From the NCBI GenBank assembly GCA_036346405.1, contig CM070568.1, positions 3,106,221-3,170,220 of the forward strand: a stretch of 64,000 bases of DNA, written 5' to 3'. Source of the DNA: Phyllostachys edulis (taxonomy: Eukaryota; Streptophyta; Magnoliopsida; Poales; Poaceae). This document shows, one piece after another, positions 43,201-53,707 of the stretch. A program made the translations under genes and the position numbers. Each line of letters begins with the position of its first letter. The stretch's first letter is position 1. Below the pieces are notes generated by a model. It saw nothing but the letters and a program-made list of their open reading frames with translations. It was not told where the DNA came from and ran no database searches.

Positions 43201-44273
43201 TGTAAGGACCCGGGATTAACAAAAAAAAATTCTCTCTGTATTCCACACTAGTCCCGTGATCAGTAGCTAGTGTACATAGTTAAAAAAATGATAACAATCC
43301 ATATCACACATTTAATAAATAAAAAAAAAAGTTTTATTACCAGAAAGGCTTACGAGCCAACAATGATGAACACAACGGAAGACGAAGAAAAAGTAGTAGA
43401 GCCCAGGTTAATTGCCACTCTGAGTAATTGGTAGGGGTAGCGGCCTAATCGTCGAGATCTTGGCGATTCTGAAGTCCTTTTCCTCCGATCAACAATTTAT
43501 TAAGCAAGGTGAGTACAAATGAATGTACTCCGCAAGTTACACCCAATAACATATTATAATGCATGAGGGTATAACAAATGATAGCTTATAGGGTTTATTT
43601 TGCATAAAACGATGTTTTCTTTAAATATTTTTACTAAGTTCCAAAGCAGATATTCTATAACTAAAATTCATTTTCTAAATCGGTTTTATAGTCAGATAAC
43701 ATTCACACAAGAGTGGTGAAGGATACCCTCTTATCACATGGCTACCTGCCTAATTTCCCAATTAGATAAACCATTTGATAAAGTCTTTTGAAAACAAAAT
43801 CAAAGTCTAACTTTAAGTGGCTTTACTAGCATGTTCTTGACCGTGAACACGGCTATTCGAATAGTTTTACACTCTGCAGAGGTTGTACAACTTTACCCAC
43901 ATGACACGACTTCTCTAGTTTGTTTGGCATTCATTGATGCCACCGTTCACTACCTTAGGTAAGCAGTCTAGAGCACGTGACAAAGCCTTTACAATGCACC
44001 ATCCCACCGTAGTCCTGCTTCGCTAAGATTTCGTCTCCTTTGGATTGAACCATCCGCCGGATCAAGCCCCCTCTTGCGCTATGTGGGAATATATAAATAG
44101 TTTTAAAAATTCCAAAAAATTCAAGGAAAATAATTTTTTAATTTTTAACTTTAAATTCAATAAAAACCCAAAAAAACTCAATAAATTATAATGAAGAGCA
44201 TTAAAACCCATAAAATTCAATAAAATAATATTTTATTAATTTAAAATTGGTCACAAAACTTTGGGATGTTACA
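43201..44273 (-). mobile_element. 5' LTR of the LARD (1073 bp, internally deleted)
   Basis: Aligns with the first 0.9 kb and last 0.18 kb of the left LTR. The join near 44093 corresponds to left-LTR positions 38390 and 42213, with a 2-bp overlap (AA). The length difference (3821) equals the missing block. Confidence 0.88.
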
Positions 44274-44559
44274 GAGTGAGACAGGCAAGACAAAACGACG
44301 GAGGAAAATTAAGCGGTTGCTGCGTGATGGGGAAAAGAGGAGGCAGGAGCGAGTGGAGACGAAGCAGCAAGCATGAGAAATGATGCACGTCGAGCGAGCA
44401 CGTGGCACGTCGATGCGGCGTGTATGCAACACTGGATTCAATCCAATAGTAGAAAGAAGCCACAACCATCGGCGTGTAAATGATCAAGCCCTATGAACCT
44501 CCTTTTACCTATTAAGATGTATTCATGGAATGAAATTCTTCCATAGATATACATGGGGC
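44274..44559. other. Spacer between LARD and hAT elements
   Basis: Sequence right of the LARD TSD; its start is A/G-rich like the array left of the LARD, as expected if the LARD split that region. No gene. Confidence 0.5.
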
Positions 44560-47545
44560 TTAGTGTTGTCAAATGGGGTAAGACCCTGCCGAAACGACGC
44601 AGGCACATGTTTCTTGTAGGTCCGCCCCAAGCACGCACAACCCGCCTTGTTCATGGGCGTCTTGCCGACCTGAGACCTCGGGAGGTGCACAGGCCACACG
44701 GGCAGTGGGCATGCAAACATGCATTTGCACGATGCTTGGAACGCGCCGTGGCATGTGGCACGGCCTAGGCATAACCGTGTGAGGCACGAGTAATGGGAAG
44801 CAGAGCGCGAAGGCGAGAAGCGTCAGGCGTCGGAGGAGAGAGGAGTCATGGTCATGATCCGGAGAGCGGAGGAGGAGGGCGTCGCCAGGCTACTGCAGGC
44901 GTCTTGGCCGAGAGAGAGCGAGGAGGTGGCGGGGTCTTCGAGGTGGTGGGATCGTCGGTAGTGGTCGAGGTCGACGAGGCGGCGGCGGGCGTGGGGAGGC
45001 GAGGAGGCGGCGGGGGTCGGCAAGAGCCATCTTGATTCTTGCAAGACGCCTGGCAAGACCTGAGCTGGAGAGGGGTTGGGGAGAAGAAGAAGGAGTGAGG
45101 TGGGAGCGTGAGTTCTCGTGGGTAGTCTAGACGCAAGACGGCAAACTTTGGCCGTTAGGGTCGTTAGGGGGTTTTTGACCGTTGGGGTCTTAAAAAATAG
45201 CAAAAACATTCAAAACATTCTGATTTTTTCTATAAATAGCCACCATACCCCCCCTCATTCAGCACCCCTTCATTCTCTATTATTTCTTTGAAATTGTGTT
45301 GTGCAAATTCAAATCCGTGTTGAGCTAATTTGGCAAAATTCAAAAAATTTGTGCCAAAATTTGAAAATTTCAAGTTTCGTCAGCAAGTCAGTGAAAGAGG
45401 TACAATATTATTTTTGTAATACTTTTATTGTTAGTTATTGTTATGCTAAGATGAAAGTAGTAATAGTGTTAGTTTCGATTTTGCAGTTTTCGTTATGGAC
45501 AGTCCTTACGATAGCTTTGCTCTTGGTAATTACAGACTTTCATCGGAGGAAATTGCGTCTATGGAGGTGGCTGTGGCTACCTCAAACCAACCAGAGGTTC
45601 CACCGGAGGAGCAAGGTGGAGTTCGTCATCGGGCTCCACGTCGAGATCGTGGCTCAAGAAGCCGGAGCAAAGAGGTCAAGGCCGTCTACATCAGGAGTGT
45701 GGGAGAATTTCGACAGGACAACCAAGCAAGACGCAGCGGGAAATGAGGTACCATATGCTATTTGTAAAATTTATCGTCATGAATTATGCGCAAAGTCTCT
45801 GGTGGAGCAGGGCACTTGATTAGACATGCTACAAGATGTCGAACCAAGCAAGGATTGATGATGAGGCAGACGCAACTGCAATACAACTCCGACGGTACGA
45901 TATCTAGCTGGGACTACGATCCTCAGGTAGCCCGCCAATCTCTCTGTCGTTTAATTGCTTCTGAGGATTTATCGTTAAGCTTTGGCAAGTCTGCTTCTTT
46001 CCAAAATTACATTAGGACTGCGCATAATCCTAGATTTTCTTCCGTTTCCAGACAGACAACAACTAGGGATCTAGTGAACTACTATAATGAACGTCGTAAT
46101 AAATTAAAGGAACTATTTAGTACGTACACATTTTCGGTGGTCCTGACCTCGGACATATAGAGTGGTCGGGCTAGGGAGGATTATCTTAGTGCAGTTGTGC
46201 ATTATATTAATGACGACTGGGTAATGGAGAAAAGGATTATAGCTTTGAAATTAATTGATGTAGCGCATATGGGGGAGAATATTGCGAACTGTATTATCAA
46301 AGTCGTGGAAGACTTTGGTCTTATAGACAAAATATTCGCAATTACTTTAGACAACGCCGCTTCAAACTCTAGGGCCATGGACATTCTTACTCCAGTGTTG
46401 AGTACATATACCGATTCCTTCTTGCTACATCAACGATGCGCTTGTCATATTATCAACCTTATAGTCAAATGTGGTTTGAAGAGGTTGAGTCCGTATATTA
46501 AAGCTTTTTGCGATGCGATTTCTTTCTTGAATAATTCTAACGTAAGAATAGCACAAGATAAGAACTTATGCAGGGCGATGGGTGTACGTCCAAGAAAGTT
46601 CGATTTGGATATGGAGGTAAGGTGGAACTCTACTTACCTCATGCTTATGAATATTTTACCATACAAGAGCACTTTTTCTGTATTTATTCAAATGCACTAT
46701 CCTAGCGATAGTACTATACTATTAAGCGAGCAACATTGGTTCATTCTTTGAGTCGATTTTAGATTTTTTTATGAGACAAGCTGTTGCTTTGTCCCATTCT
46801 ACTATCTAACATCTCTTATCATCTAACATCGGATTGCTATCATTGTACATACTACTTAGTTTTACGGTGATCTTTGTTGCTACTCAATTGAAAATGTTTG
46901 AAAATGACTTAGTACTTGATCTTCTTATTGATTTAGACTATTTTGTAGATGTTGTTGTTTCCATGAAATCTAAATACCTTAAATATTGAAGCGAAGAAAT
47001 CCACTTGGATTTCAACTATATGCATTTGCATAAGTTAACATATCTCATGCTATCTATACTTTATGATCCTCACTCTCTCGAGGGCTAAAATTGATGCATT
47101 TGGTGGAGATCCTTCTTGTAGGATTGGGAACTTGAACACAACACTCTTGGAAAAATGATGTGTTAAAAATCTGACTTAGACAATGGACTAGAACAAATAT
47201 GTATCATGTATTTTTGTAGAGAACTCCTTTTCTTTCAAAGTTTTCTCATTTTGAGTTTTTACTATCTGTTGGACATTATTAAAGATATTACATTTTCAAT
47301 ATGATTGTCTCATTTTTTTTAAATTTTCATGTCTACTTCTGAATTCTACACAATTTTCAAATTCTTCTGGATTTTTTTGTTCTGACGGCCCAAACGGGTC
47401 ACATCCGCCCGACGGTTAAATTTAAAGACTGAAACGACTCGGCCCTGCACAAATAGTAGCCGGACAAAAATAGATCATGTCTAAACGGATCGTATCTAGC
47501 CAGACTCGTGCCGTACTGGGCCGAGCGGCCGTTTGGCCAGCATTG
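44560..47545 (+). mobile_element. hAT transposon with decayed transposase (about 3.0 kb)
   Basis: The left end TTAGTGTTGTCAAATGGGG and the right end (inverted) CAATGCTGGCCAAACGGCC are related hAT termini. CATGGGGC occurs on both sides (44552-44559 and 47546-47553) as an 8-bp TSD. GC-rich subterminal DNA is followed by TATAAATAG (45231), a probable leader intron (about 45400-45487) and transposase sequence. It ends about 480 bp before the NSE1 start codon. Confidence 0.85.
45495..46751 (+). pseudogene. hAT transposase remnant (Ac/RICESLEEPER type)
   Basis: The ATG at 45495 follows an AG acceptor (TTTTGCAG). The reading frame shifts near 45680 into RPSTSGVWENFDRT and the BED-type zinc finger (CKIYRHEL, then GTGHLIRH in another frame near 45810). 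DNA-binding and catalytic-core sequence follows (SVVLTSDI, then a TAG at 46158-46160 in place of the conserved Trp; ALKLIDVAHMGENIA; AITLDNAASNSRAMD; HQRCACHIINLIVK; DMEVRWNSTYLML). The frame ends at 46751, and the C-terminal dimerisation domain is absent. Two frameshifts, a stop and the lost C-terminus make it inactive. Confidence 0.88.
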
Positions 47546-47937
47546 CATGGGGCTACCTTAGTCGAGGTACTGTCCATCACTGGCTGGCTCACCGCACTAG
47601 TCGTCTCAACTGTCAAACAGCCCCGCAAGATAGCAAAGATATCGAGTCGGCCCAAGTAGTTTGTCTGGCCTGGTCCAGGCCCAGCCCGTGCAGTGGCATT
47701 GCATTGCATTGCACACGGCACGCCACCACCTGAGACCGAGAGGCTGAGAACCCACACGTTTCCCGCCTCTTATCCGCTTCTTCCCGCGAACGCGAAACCC
47801 CAACCCCCCAGAAAAACCAGTTGTACATCGACTCCCCTTCTTCCCGCCAACCCAATCCATCACCCGCCGCAAGGCAAAAGAATCCGATTCCCCACCTCCG
47901 TCCTTCCCGACCTTCCGAATTCCAATCCGCGTCTTGC

Positions 47938-47947
47938 TAGGGTTTCT
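47938..47947 (+). promoter_or_regulatory. Telo-box-like element upstream of NSE1
   Basis: TAGGGTTT (complement AAACCCTA) lies about 80 bp before the ATG, as in the CID gene promoter. Confidence 0.45.
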
Positions 47948-47966
47948 TCTCCTCCCGGTCCCAACC

Positions 47967-47996
47967 CTGTGCTGTGCTGTGCTGTGCTGTGCTGTG
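47967..47996. repeat. (CTGTG)n pentanucleotide repeat in the NSE1 leader
   Basis: Six tandem CTGTG units directly upstream of the NSE1 ATG, probably in the 5' UTR. Confidence 0.9.
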
Positions 47997-48022
47997 ACTG
48001 TGAGAGCAAGACAAGAGAGGAG

Positions 48023-48140
48023 ATGGCGCCGCTGTCGTGGAGGCACCACACGCTGCTGCAGGCGCTGCTCTCTCGCGGGCCCCTCCCCGAGCCCGACTTC
48101 CACTCCCTCTTCGCCCAAATCTCCGGCGGCAAGAACCCTG
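48023..48140 (+). CDS. NSE1: NSE1 exon 1
   Basis: MAPLSWRHHTLLQALLSRGP to GGKNP, donor CCTG|GTTGCT; ends one base into codon 40. Confidence 0.9.
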
Positions 48141-50565
48141 GTTGCTACCTACCCTACTCTGCTTGCTACTCTTCTCCTCCAATGAACTCAACCCCTCTTA
48201 TCTTTTTACCCGTACCCCAAGTGTTCGATGTAATGCGCCTCTAGCTATTTAATTGTACTCAAGTGTGTCTGTTCGATGTAGTAATGCTAATTTTTATTTT
48301 ATTTATTTATTGGGTAATGCTGCTATGTACCACAGCTCTGCTCCTACTGATCTTCGTTTTTGTTACCATTAAAAGTTGGCCCTGTTGAATATTGTTGTGC
48401 TCATTGCCCCTTCTTTCCCCCTTGTTGTACTCAAGTCATCATTTTCACATTTTGCTACTCCACTATTTCACTCAGTTTGTCCCTTGACCTTGCGGGGTTC
48501 AAAAATATTAATCAATATATGAATGTCATGCCTGCGGATGTAGTATTCAATTTCAACGTTCGAGTCAAACTCAAAAGTAGGCTATACTTTGTTTTCTGTG
48601 GTGGAACTTTGATTGTTCATCGAAGGATCACCTGAGCCAGTCACAGTCAGTTAAAACTTGCATCTTGTGGTTGTCTCAACTAAATGTTCTTCGTTCGGAT
48701 TTTGTGAAATCACTTTCAGTTCACTTGACATCTGCTTGACAGTTCGAATCATCTATCTTGAACAAATTATAAAAGAAGAGTATTTTAGGAATATATAGCA
48801 CACAGGGCGCAAAAATTCCCTGATTCAGTTTGCCAAACTTCATGTCTCCAATCATTTATGTTTCATACCATGGCCTGCAGCTACTCATCAGCAGTTGTTC
48901 AATGATATACTCCTCAAGATCAACAAGGAGCTGGCATACTTGCAGTTTGAGTTGCGAGCATGCATAAATCAGTATGATGGAATGGTGTACTATGGAGTGG
49001 TCAATAACATTGCTGATGAAGAATCAAAGCTTGGATCAAAGTATTCTGTGCCACAGATTGCATTCTACAAGGGACTGGTATGCAATCACTTGCTTTTTAT
49101 CTAGCTCAATTGAACATACTGTATGCTGCTTTAACTTTCATATATGTTCATGTAACCCTATCAACAATGGTTCTTGTGGCAGTTAGAAGCAATAGCTCAT
49201 GAAGCTGGAAATGATGGGAGCATAACCAATATAGAGGCTCTCAACATCCGGATCGAGAACCAGGTTTGTTGTGCCAATCATTCTAGAATCATGACCCTTT
49301 TTTTGTTTAAACAAATTTTTATGTTTTTTTGCATACTGTTCCACTCCAAGAAGGATGTAACAGTATCTGTTTAGGACATAAATGTTGAACATCTGTTGAA
49401 GGTGTGACCATGAATAAAACATCATTTTCTGCATCTGTTAGCATGTATGTACCGTGTTTTTTAAAACCAAATGAATGTACCGTATTCACCACACATTAGT
49501 GACATTACCATATGTCTAGCTGTACTAAATTGTTATGTGCTTATGTTGTAGCTTCATTCGGTTATGATTTCCAAGCAATTAATTATGAATATAGCAGTTT
49601 CTTGTGTTTGCAGTTATCATGTCATCATTTCTATATGCACTTTTTAGTCTTTCTTTGGCATGAAATGCCTTATATCTACTGATTAACGCAGTTTAATCTT
49701 CATTGCAACACGGTAACATCAGTTACTGAGTGTTCTGCTCCCAGGTCGTCATTGCAGACGGTTCACAAGACAGTTTATCTCGTCTTCCTACTTCCATCAC
49801 AAACTTCTCATTGTCCCAAAAGGAGAAAACTCTTAATGAACTGATACGAGATCGTTGGTTGTCATACACCTCCACTGGCAATATTGGTCTGGGGATCAGA
49901 TCATTTCTTGATCTCCGAAGCTGGTTCCGTAGTAATGATATTCCATCATGCGTGGTCTGCAATGAAGCTGGTATAAAGGTACTGATATGTGATTGCTCTA
50001 GTTTTTGCATTTGCCTTGCTCTTGTTATTTATGTACCCTATACTCAATACTGCACTAACGGTGTCGTGCTCTACATTTCTGTTATTGTGTTCGCAACAGG
50101 CATCTACTTGTCCTAATGAGGGTTGCAATGTAAGAATTCATGAGTACTGTTTGAAGAAGAAATTTTCAAAGCGAAAGGTAGTTGCATAATTCAGTAATCT
50201 AGTTCCAGTATTACTCATGTTGATGCTAAAGTCACAGTTTACTAATTTATTTGCATATGTAGGCTTCAAGAGCTTGTCCCTATTGTGGTACTGAATGGCC
50301 CCGGCTGGAAGGTGAAGACGGTGGTGATGAGGATGTGAATGAGCCTGGGGAAGGTCAAGCCCCATCAGCCAACCGTTCTTCGAGGAAGAGACGTAAAGGA
50401 GTCAAAGCTGAACTGGTGGAAGAAGATGAATACACAGGCCCATCAACGGCGGTGCCTAGGAGGAGTTGTAGAAACACTAAGGCTGAAGCAGTGGAGGTTG
50501 CTCAAGAGGCGTCATCTGCAGGAGCTTCGCAGCCAACCAGGAGATGTAAGAGAAGGAACAAGTGA
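48023..50565 (+). CDS. NSE1: NSE1, RING-like subunit of the SMC5/6 complex (336 aa, six exons)
   Basis: Exons are 48023-48140, 48881-49077, 49183-49263, 49745-49978, 50100-50177 and 50263-50565. Their 1011 nt form one frame and all introns are GT-AG. The N-terminal two thirds match NSE1 (THQQLFNDILLKINKEL, YYGVVNNIADEESKLGSKYS, FYKGLLEAIAHEAG, LNELIRDRWL, GIRSFLDLRSWFRS), a region that binds NSE3. Residues 201-244 form the variant C4HC3 RING: C201, C204, C214, C219, H224, C227, C241, C244. The tail is acidic then basic (SSRKRRKG, RRCKRRNK), likely nuclear targeting. In the family, NSE1-NSE3-NSE4 bridges the SMC5/6 heads in the nucleus for DNA repair and chromosome maintenance, and NSE1 has ubiquitin-ligase activity. 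All zinc ligands are intact. The start is the first ATG, in a CpG-rich exon. Confidence 0.95.
48881..49077 (+). CDS. NSE1: NSE1 exon 2
   Basis: Acceptor CCTGCAG; completes Ala40 and reads THQQLFNDILLKI to FYKGL; donor CTG|GTATGC. Confidence 0.92.
49183..49263 (+). CDS. NSE1: NSE1 exon 3
   Basis: Acceptor GTGGCAG; LEAIAHEAGNDGSITNIEAL to IENQ; donor CAG|GTTTGT. Confidence 0.92.
49745..49978 (+). CDS. NSE1: NSE1 exon 4 (start of RING-like domain)
   Basis: Acceptor CTCCCAG; VVIADGSQDSLSRLPTSITN to CVVCNEAGIK; donor AAAG|GTACTG. Encodes the first zinc-ligand pair, C201 and C204. Confidence 0.92.
50100..50177 (+). CDS. NSE1: NSE1 exon 5 (RING centre)
   Basis: Acceptor GCAACAG; ASTCPNEGCNVRIHEYCLKK to KRK; donor AAAG|GTAGTT. 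Carries C214, C219, H224 and C227. Confidence 0.92.
50263..50565 (+). CDS. NSE1: NSE1 exon 6 (RING end and tail)
   Basis: Acceptor ATGTAG; ASRACPYCGTEWPRLEG holds the last zinc pair C241 and C244; charged tail to TGA at 50563-50565. Confidence 0.92.
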   Translation, partial: ASRACPYCGTEWPRLEGEDGGDEDVNEPGEGQAPSANRSSRKRRKGVKAELVEEDEYTGPSTAVPRRSCRNTKAEAVEVAQEASSAGASQPTRRCKRRNK

Positions 50566-51630
50566 TGAGATTGCTCTGTTCTTGCTAGTGAGATTGCGAG
50601 GTTCTTTTTTGTTATGTGCATACGGTAGCAGTAGGTGTTCCTTTTGGAATGGCAGCATTAATTGCCATTTGGAATTCTGGCGGAATATATAGCTTTAAGA
50701 TGGCCCCGGCCGCAGCTTGACCCAGCTGACTTGGCAATAGATGGAGAACAGCTAGCTTGTTGATTCCTGAGGTTACTTGCTTGACGTACTCTACTTGCTG
50801 ATGCAGCTACATTTGCTTGACGTACTCTACTTGCTGATGCAGCTACATATTTATATATAGCTTGCTAGAGGAAGCTCCAGCTGGGAGGAAAAAGAGAAAA
50901 AAAGAGAGACAAAGATGACTGCTGTTTTATTTTTTTGGACGGAAAATATGACTAGCGTTAGTTTATGCGATTTCTTGCGTCATTCAGGTTCTGCACTGCA
51001 TTGTTGTATGGTCCCGGAGTATGTACTTTTACTTTCAATATACCACTTAAACATATATATTATATATTTTTATCATTTTTAGTGTACTTAAATACCAATA
51101 ATAAGATACTCAATTGCGACTTGATTAAAAAAAATTCATTAGAGCCCTTTGTTTTTTTGCTATATACCCTTTTTCATATATAAAAGAAGTATATACACAA
51201 ATTTTACTTTAAAAAGTGGTATTTTCATAGAACTTATTTTGAGGTATCTTATAATTATTATTGAGTATGCTCAAATAGATAAAGCGATATCATTATCTGA
51301 TTTAAGTAGTATATAAGGTTGCTTCAATGCTCCACCTTGGCTAGTATCTTAAGCGTCCATGTAAGCAAATTGATGATGTGACACCATAGTTAATGAGGAG
51401 AGATAATCTTTCAAGATCTCAATTTAGATACCAGGTTTGGGTTCGAAATCCAACATGTAAAATTTATTGTATAGTCATACATATAATTAAATGAAACACC
51501 TAAGATACTAAATCATAAGAAATCATGCGTTGGAAAGATAGTATCCTAACACTCTTATGCACTCAAGAAACTATGATTGAATCTATCGCTTCGTTGGGAG
51601 CGTCTAAGAAAGTGAGATGCGTCTTACAGG

Positions 51631-51714
<84 letters not shown>

Positions 51715-52855
51715 ATCAACAATCCCAAATCCCCAGCCAATTGACATACAGCTGCCTGCAGGCGCGGTTTCACAAGGTGGAGTTTAGACTGAATCAGTGG
51801 ATGAGCTCAGGTGATAGGTACATGCGGCCTTACAGGTCCACGCTGAGTTGCGACAATTGGTGATAAAACGACGCTGCTTGTGTTGAACTGTTCGTCGAAG
51901 ACGAGCCGAGACTTGAGAGCTAAGAATAATCTACTACATATGATACAACTAGTATATGCCATGCCGTTCATTAAGATCGTATACGCCGTTCTGACATGAC
52001 GAAGCAACAGGACAAGGCAAACGGACAAGGCAGGCAGCTCGAATGCTGGACATATAGTCCAGAAACCATGGGTAGCCTTGCATTCACAGCATCGCATATT
52101 TTGCTTGGGTGATGTATCTAATCTACGAACATCTGAATAACGCAGCCGCTCGTTGCTGACCCTTTGATTCGCAGAACACCGCCAGGCTTCAGATAAACCA
52201 TGCAGCAAGCTCGTTAGGTGATTGATCATTTCAATCCATGTATGTGGCTGTCACTGCTAGTCTAGTTATTTTACAAAGCCAATCGTTGCCTCGTTGGTTA
52301 AACACAAGAAAGCGAAGCTACGGTGACTTGGTAGCAGAAACCAAACCAGGGCAGGTAGGGTGCCACGACTCGGATGATTGACTTGACCACATGCAGCGCA
52401 AGCACAACCTAGAGTAACTACCGATGACCCGATTAAATTTATCTCTAGTATTAACAAAAACAAGTTGTCTTGGACGCTGAGTCCCTAAAATACAACTTTA
52501 ATTACTAATTACTATTATAATATATTTGTAAAATTTAATAAAATTATAATATTATGAGAATATTTTTTAAAACGAATCTACACATATCATCTAAATATTT
52601 GAAAAGATATTGATAATCAAAATTTCAAAAGCTTTAACACACATTGTATAACGACTTATTTTCGTGAACCAGGGAAGACTATTAATTTCACCAACTACAT
52701 ATGTCTTGCAACTGAACATGGTAAACCCCACTCATCTGTCGTACACCCCAAAAAGTGTGTAAAAACTTAAATTAATCAATTGCATCAAAAAGTTTAATGC
52801 ACGGCTGTTGCTAGCCGTTAAGGCATTATACGACCATGAGCGGCGGCGCCGGCGA
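50566..52855. other. NSE1 3' flank and intergenic DNA
   Basis: Contains a 40-bp direct repeat (GCTTGACGTACTCTACTTGC, near 50780 and 50815), an A/T-rich stretch (51000-51540), a compound microsatellite (51635-51710), and low-complexity DNA before the NHL gene. The small ORFs at 51807-52463 have no recognisable product. Confidence 0.5.
51635..51710. repeat. Compound microsatellite (TA)n(GA)n
   Basis: About 20 TA units switch directly to about 18 GA units. Confidence 0.95.
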
Positions 52856-53707
52856 TCACCACCACCACCAGAGCGGCCTGACCTTGACCCTGCACCCTCT
52901 GTTCGCCGCCGCCGCCTTGCCGGTCAGCTTGTCCACCGTCACCTCGCACCTCGCCTTCACGTCCACCGTCCACGTCCGCATCACCTTCCCGAACCTCACT
53001 CGCACCGGCACCCTCGCCTCCACCGTCAGCGGCACCGCGCCCGCCGCCTGCTCCGCGGTCAGCTGCTTCCTCTGCTCCTCCGTGAAGCTCACGCCCTTTC
53101 CGCTCAGCGACGTCGAGAGCACCGTCACGTTCCTCGGCGCCTGGTAGAACGCGGGCCACTGGCCTGCGGCGAGCTGCAAGCCGGAGTAGGAGACGGTGAC
53201 CTCCCCGCCGCCGCGGTAGTCGATGCCGACCTTCTTGTTCGCGCCGTTGTCCGAGCGCACGGCGGCCTCGAGCTCCGGGGAGAGCTGCGCCTGCGCGGAG
53301 GAGGAGGAGGACAGGGCGAGCGCGTCGAGGCCGCGGATGGAGAGTGAGGCGACGGAGAAGGAGGGCGCGCGGGGGCGGAAGACGAGGTACACGGCGCCGA
53401 CGAAGGCGGCGATGAGGAGGATTAGGAAAAGTACGGAGGCGCAGACGGCGCAGCAGGCCCGGCGGAGGAGGCGGGTGCGCGCGGGGCGCGCGGCGAGCCT
53501 CCTGTAGCGGCGGGCGCGGTCCGGGGGCGGGACGCGGAGGACCTGGTCCTTGGGGATCTGGATGATGTACGTGCCCTGCGGCGGCGTTGGAGGGCTGTGG
53601 AAGCTGGGGTGCAGCGGCGTGGTCCCCGCGGCCGCGGTGGCGACGTCCTGGTCCGGTGGGGGCGGGGAGGATTGCGGCAATGACATGGGGTGGACGCGGT
53701 CGGCCAT
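52856..53707 (-). CDS. NDR1/HIN1-like (NHL, LEA_2 domain) membrane protein (283 aa)
   Basis: The chosen start is the ATG at 53707 (MADRVHPMSLPQ), the usual NHL opening; the frame stays open 26 codons further upstream but that part looks like leader. Residues about 1-85 are a Pro-rich cytosolic tail with TYIIQIPKDQVLRVPPP, then an Arg-rich stretch (RARRYRRLAARPARTRLLRR). One membrane segment follows (ASVLFLILLIAAFVGAVYLVF, about 90-110). The rest is a LEA_2-type beta domain: YLVFRPRAPSFSVASLSIRG, NKKVGIDYRGGGEVTVSYSG, RNVTVLSTSLSG, VRVRFG, WTVDVKARCEVTVDKL, and a C-terminal Cys pair typical of the group. It ends in four Trp residues, which is unusual. Family members sit in the plasma membrane and some act in immunity or abiotic stress. 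Intronless. I am sure of the family but not of the specific role. Confidence 0.9.
   Translation of the reverse strand: MADRVHPMSLPQSSPPPPDQDVATAAAGTTPLHPSFHSPPTPPQGTYIIQIPKDQVLRVPPPDRARRYRRLAARPARTRLLRRACCAVCASVLFLILLIAAFVGAVYLVFRPRAPSFSVASLSIRGLDALALSSSSSAQAQLSPELEAAVRSDNGANKKVGIDYRGGGEVTVSYSGLQLAAGQWPAFYQAPRNVTVLSTSLSGKGVSFTEEQRKQLTAEQAAGAVPLTVEARVPVRVRFGKVMRTWTVDVKARCEVTVDKLTGKAAAANRGCRVKVRPLWWWW

Larger units (their letters stand above)
37497..44273 (-). mobile_element. LARD-type LTR retroelement (TSD GAGTG), minus strand
   Basis: Starts TGTAAGGACC and ends GGATGTTACA, with TSD GAGTG at 37492-37496 and 44274-44278. The left LTR is 37497-42390 and the right LTR 43201-44273. The 810-bp interior has a primer site AGTGGTATCAGAGCT on the minus strand (43184-43198) and a purine tract (complement of TATCCTCCTAAAAGG near 42393) at the other end, so transcription would run right to left. 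I see no gag or pol. Large LTRs and a non-coding interior define a LARD. The right LTR lacks 3.8 kb present in the left. Confidence 0.9.

Noticed and set aside
44793..45209. GC-rich ORFs (80 and 128 aa) near the left end of the hAT transposon
   Set aside because: They are in the subterminal region upstream of the element's own TATA box and have no recognisable domain.
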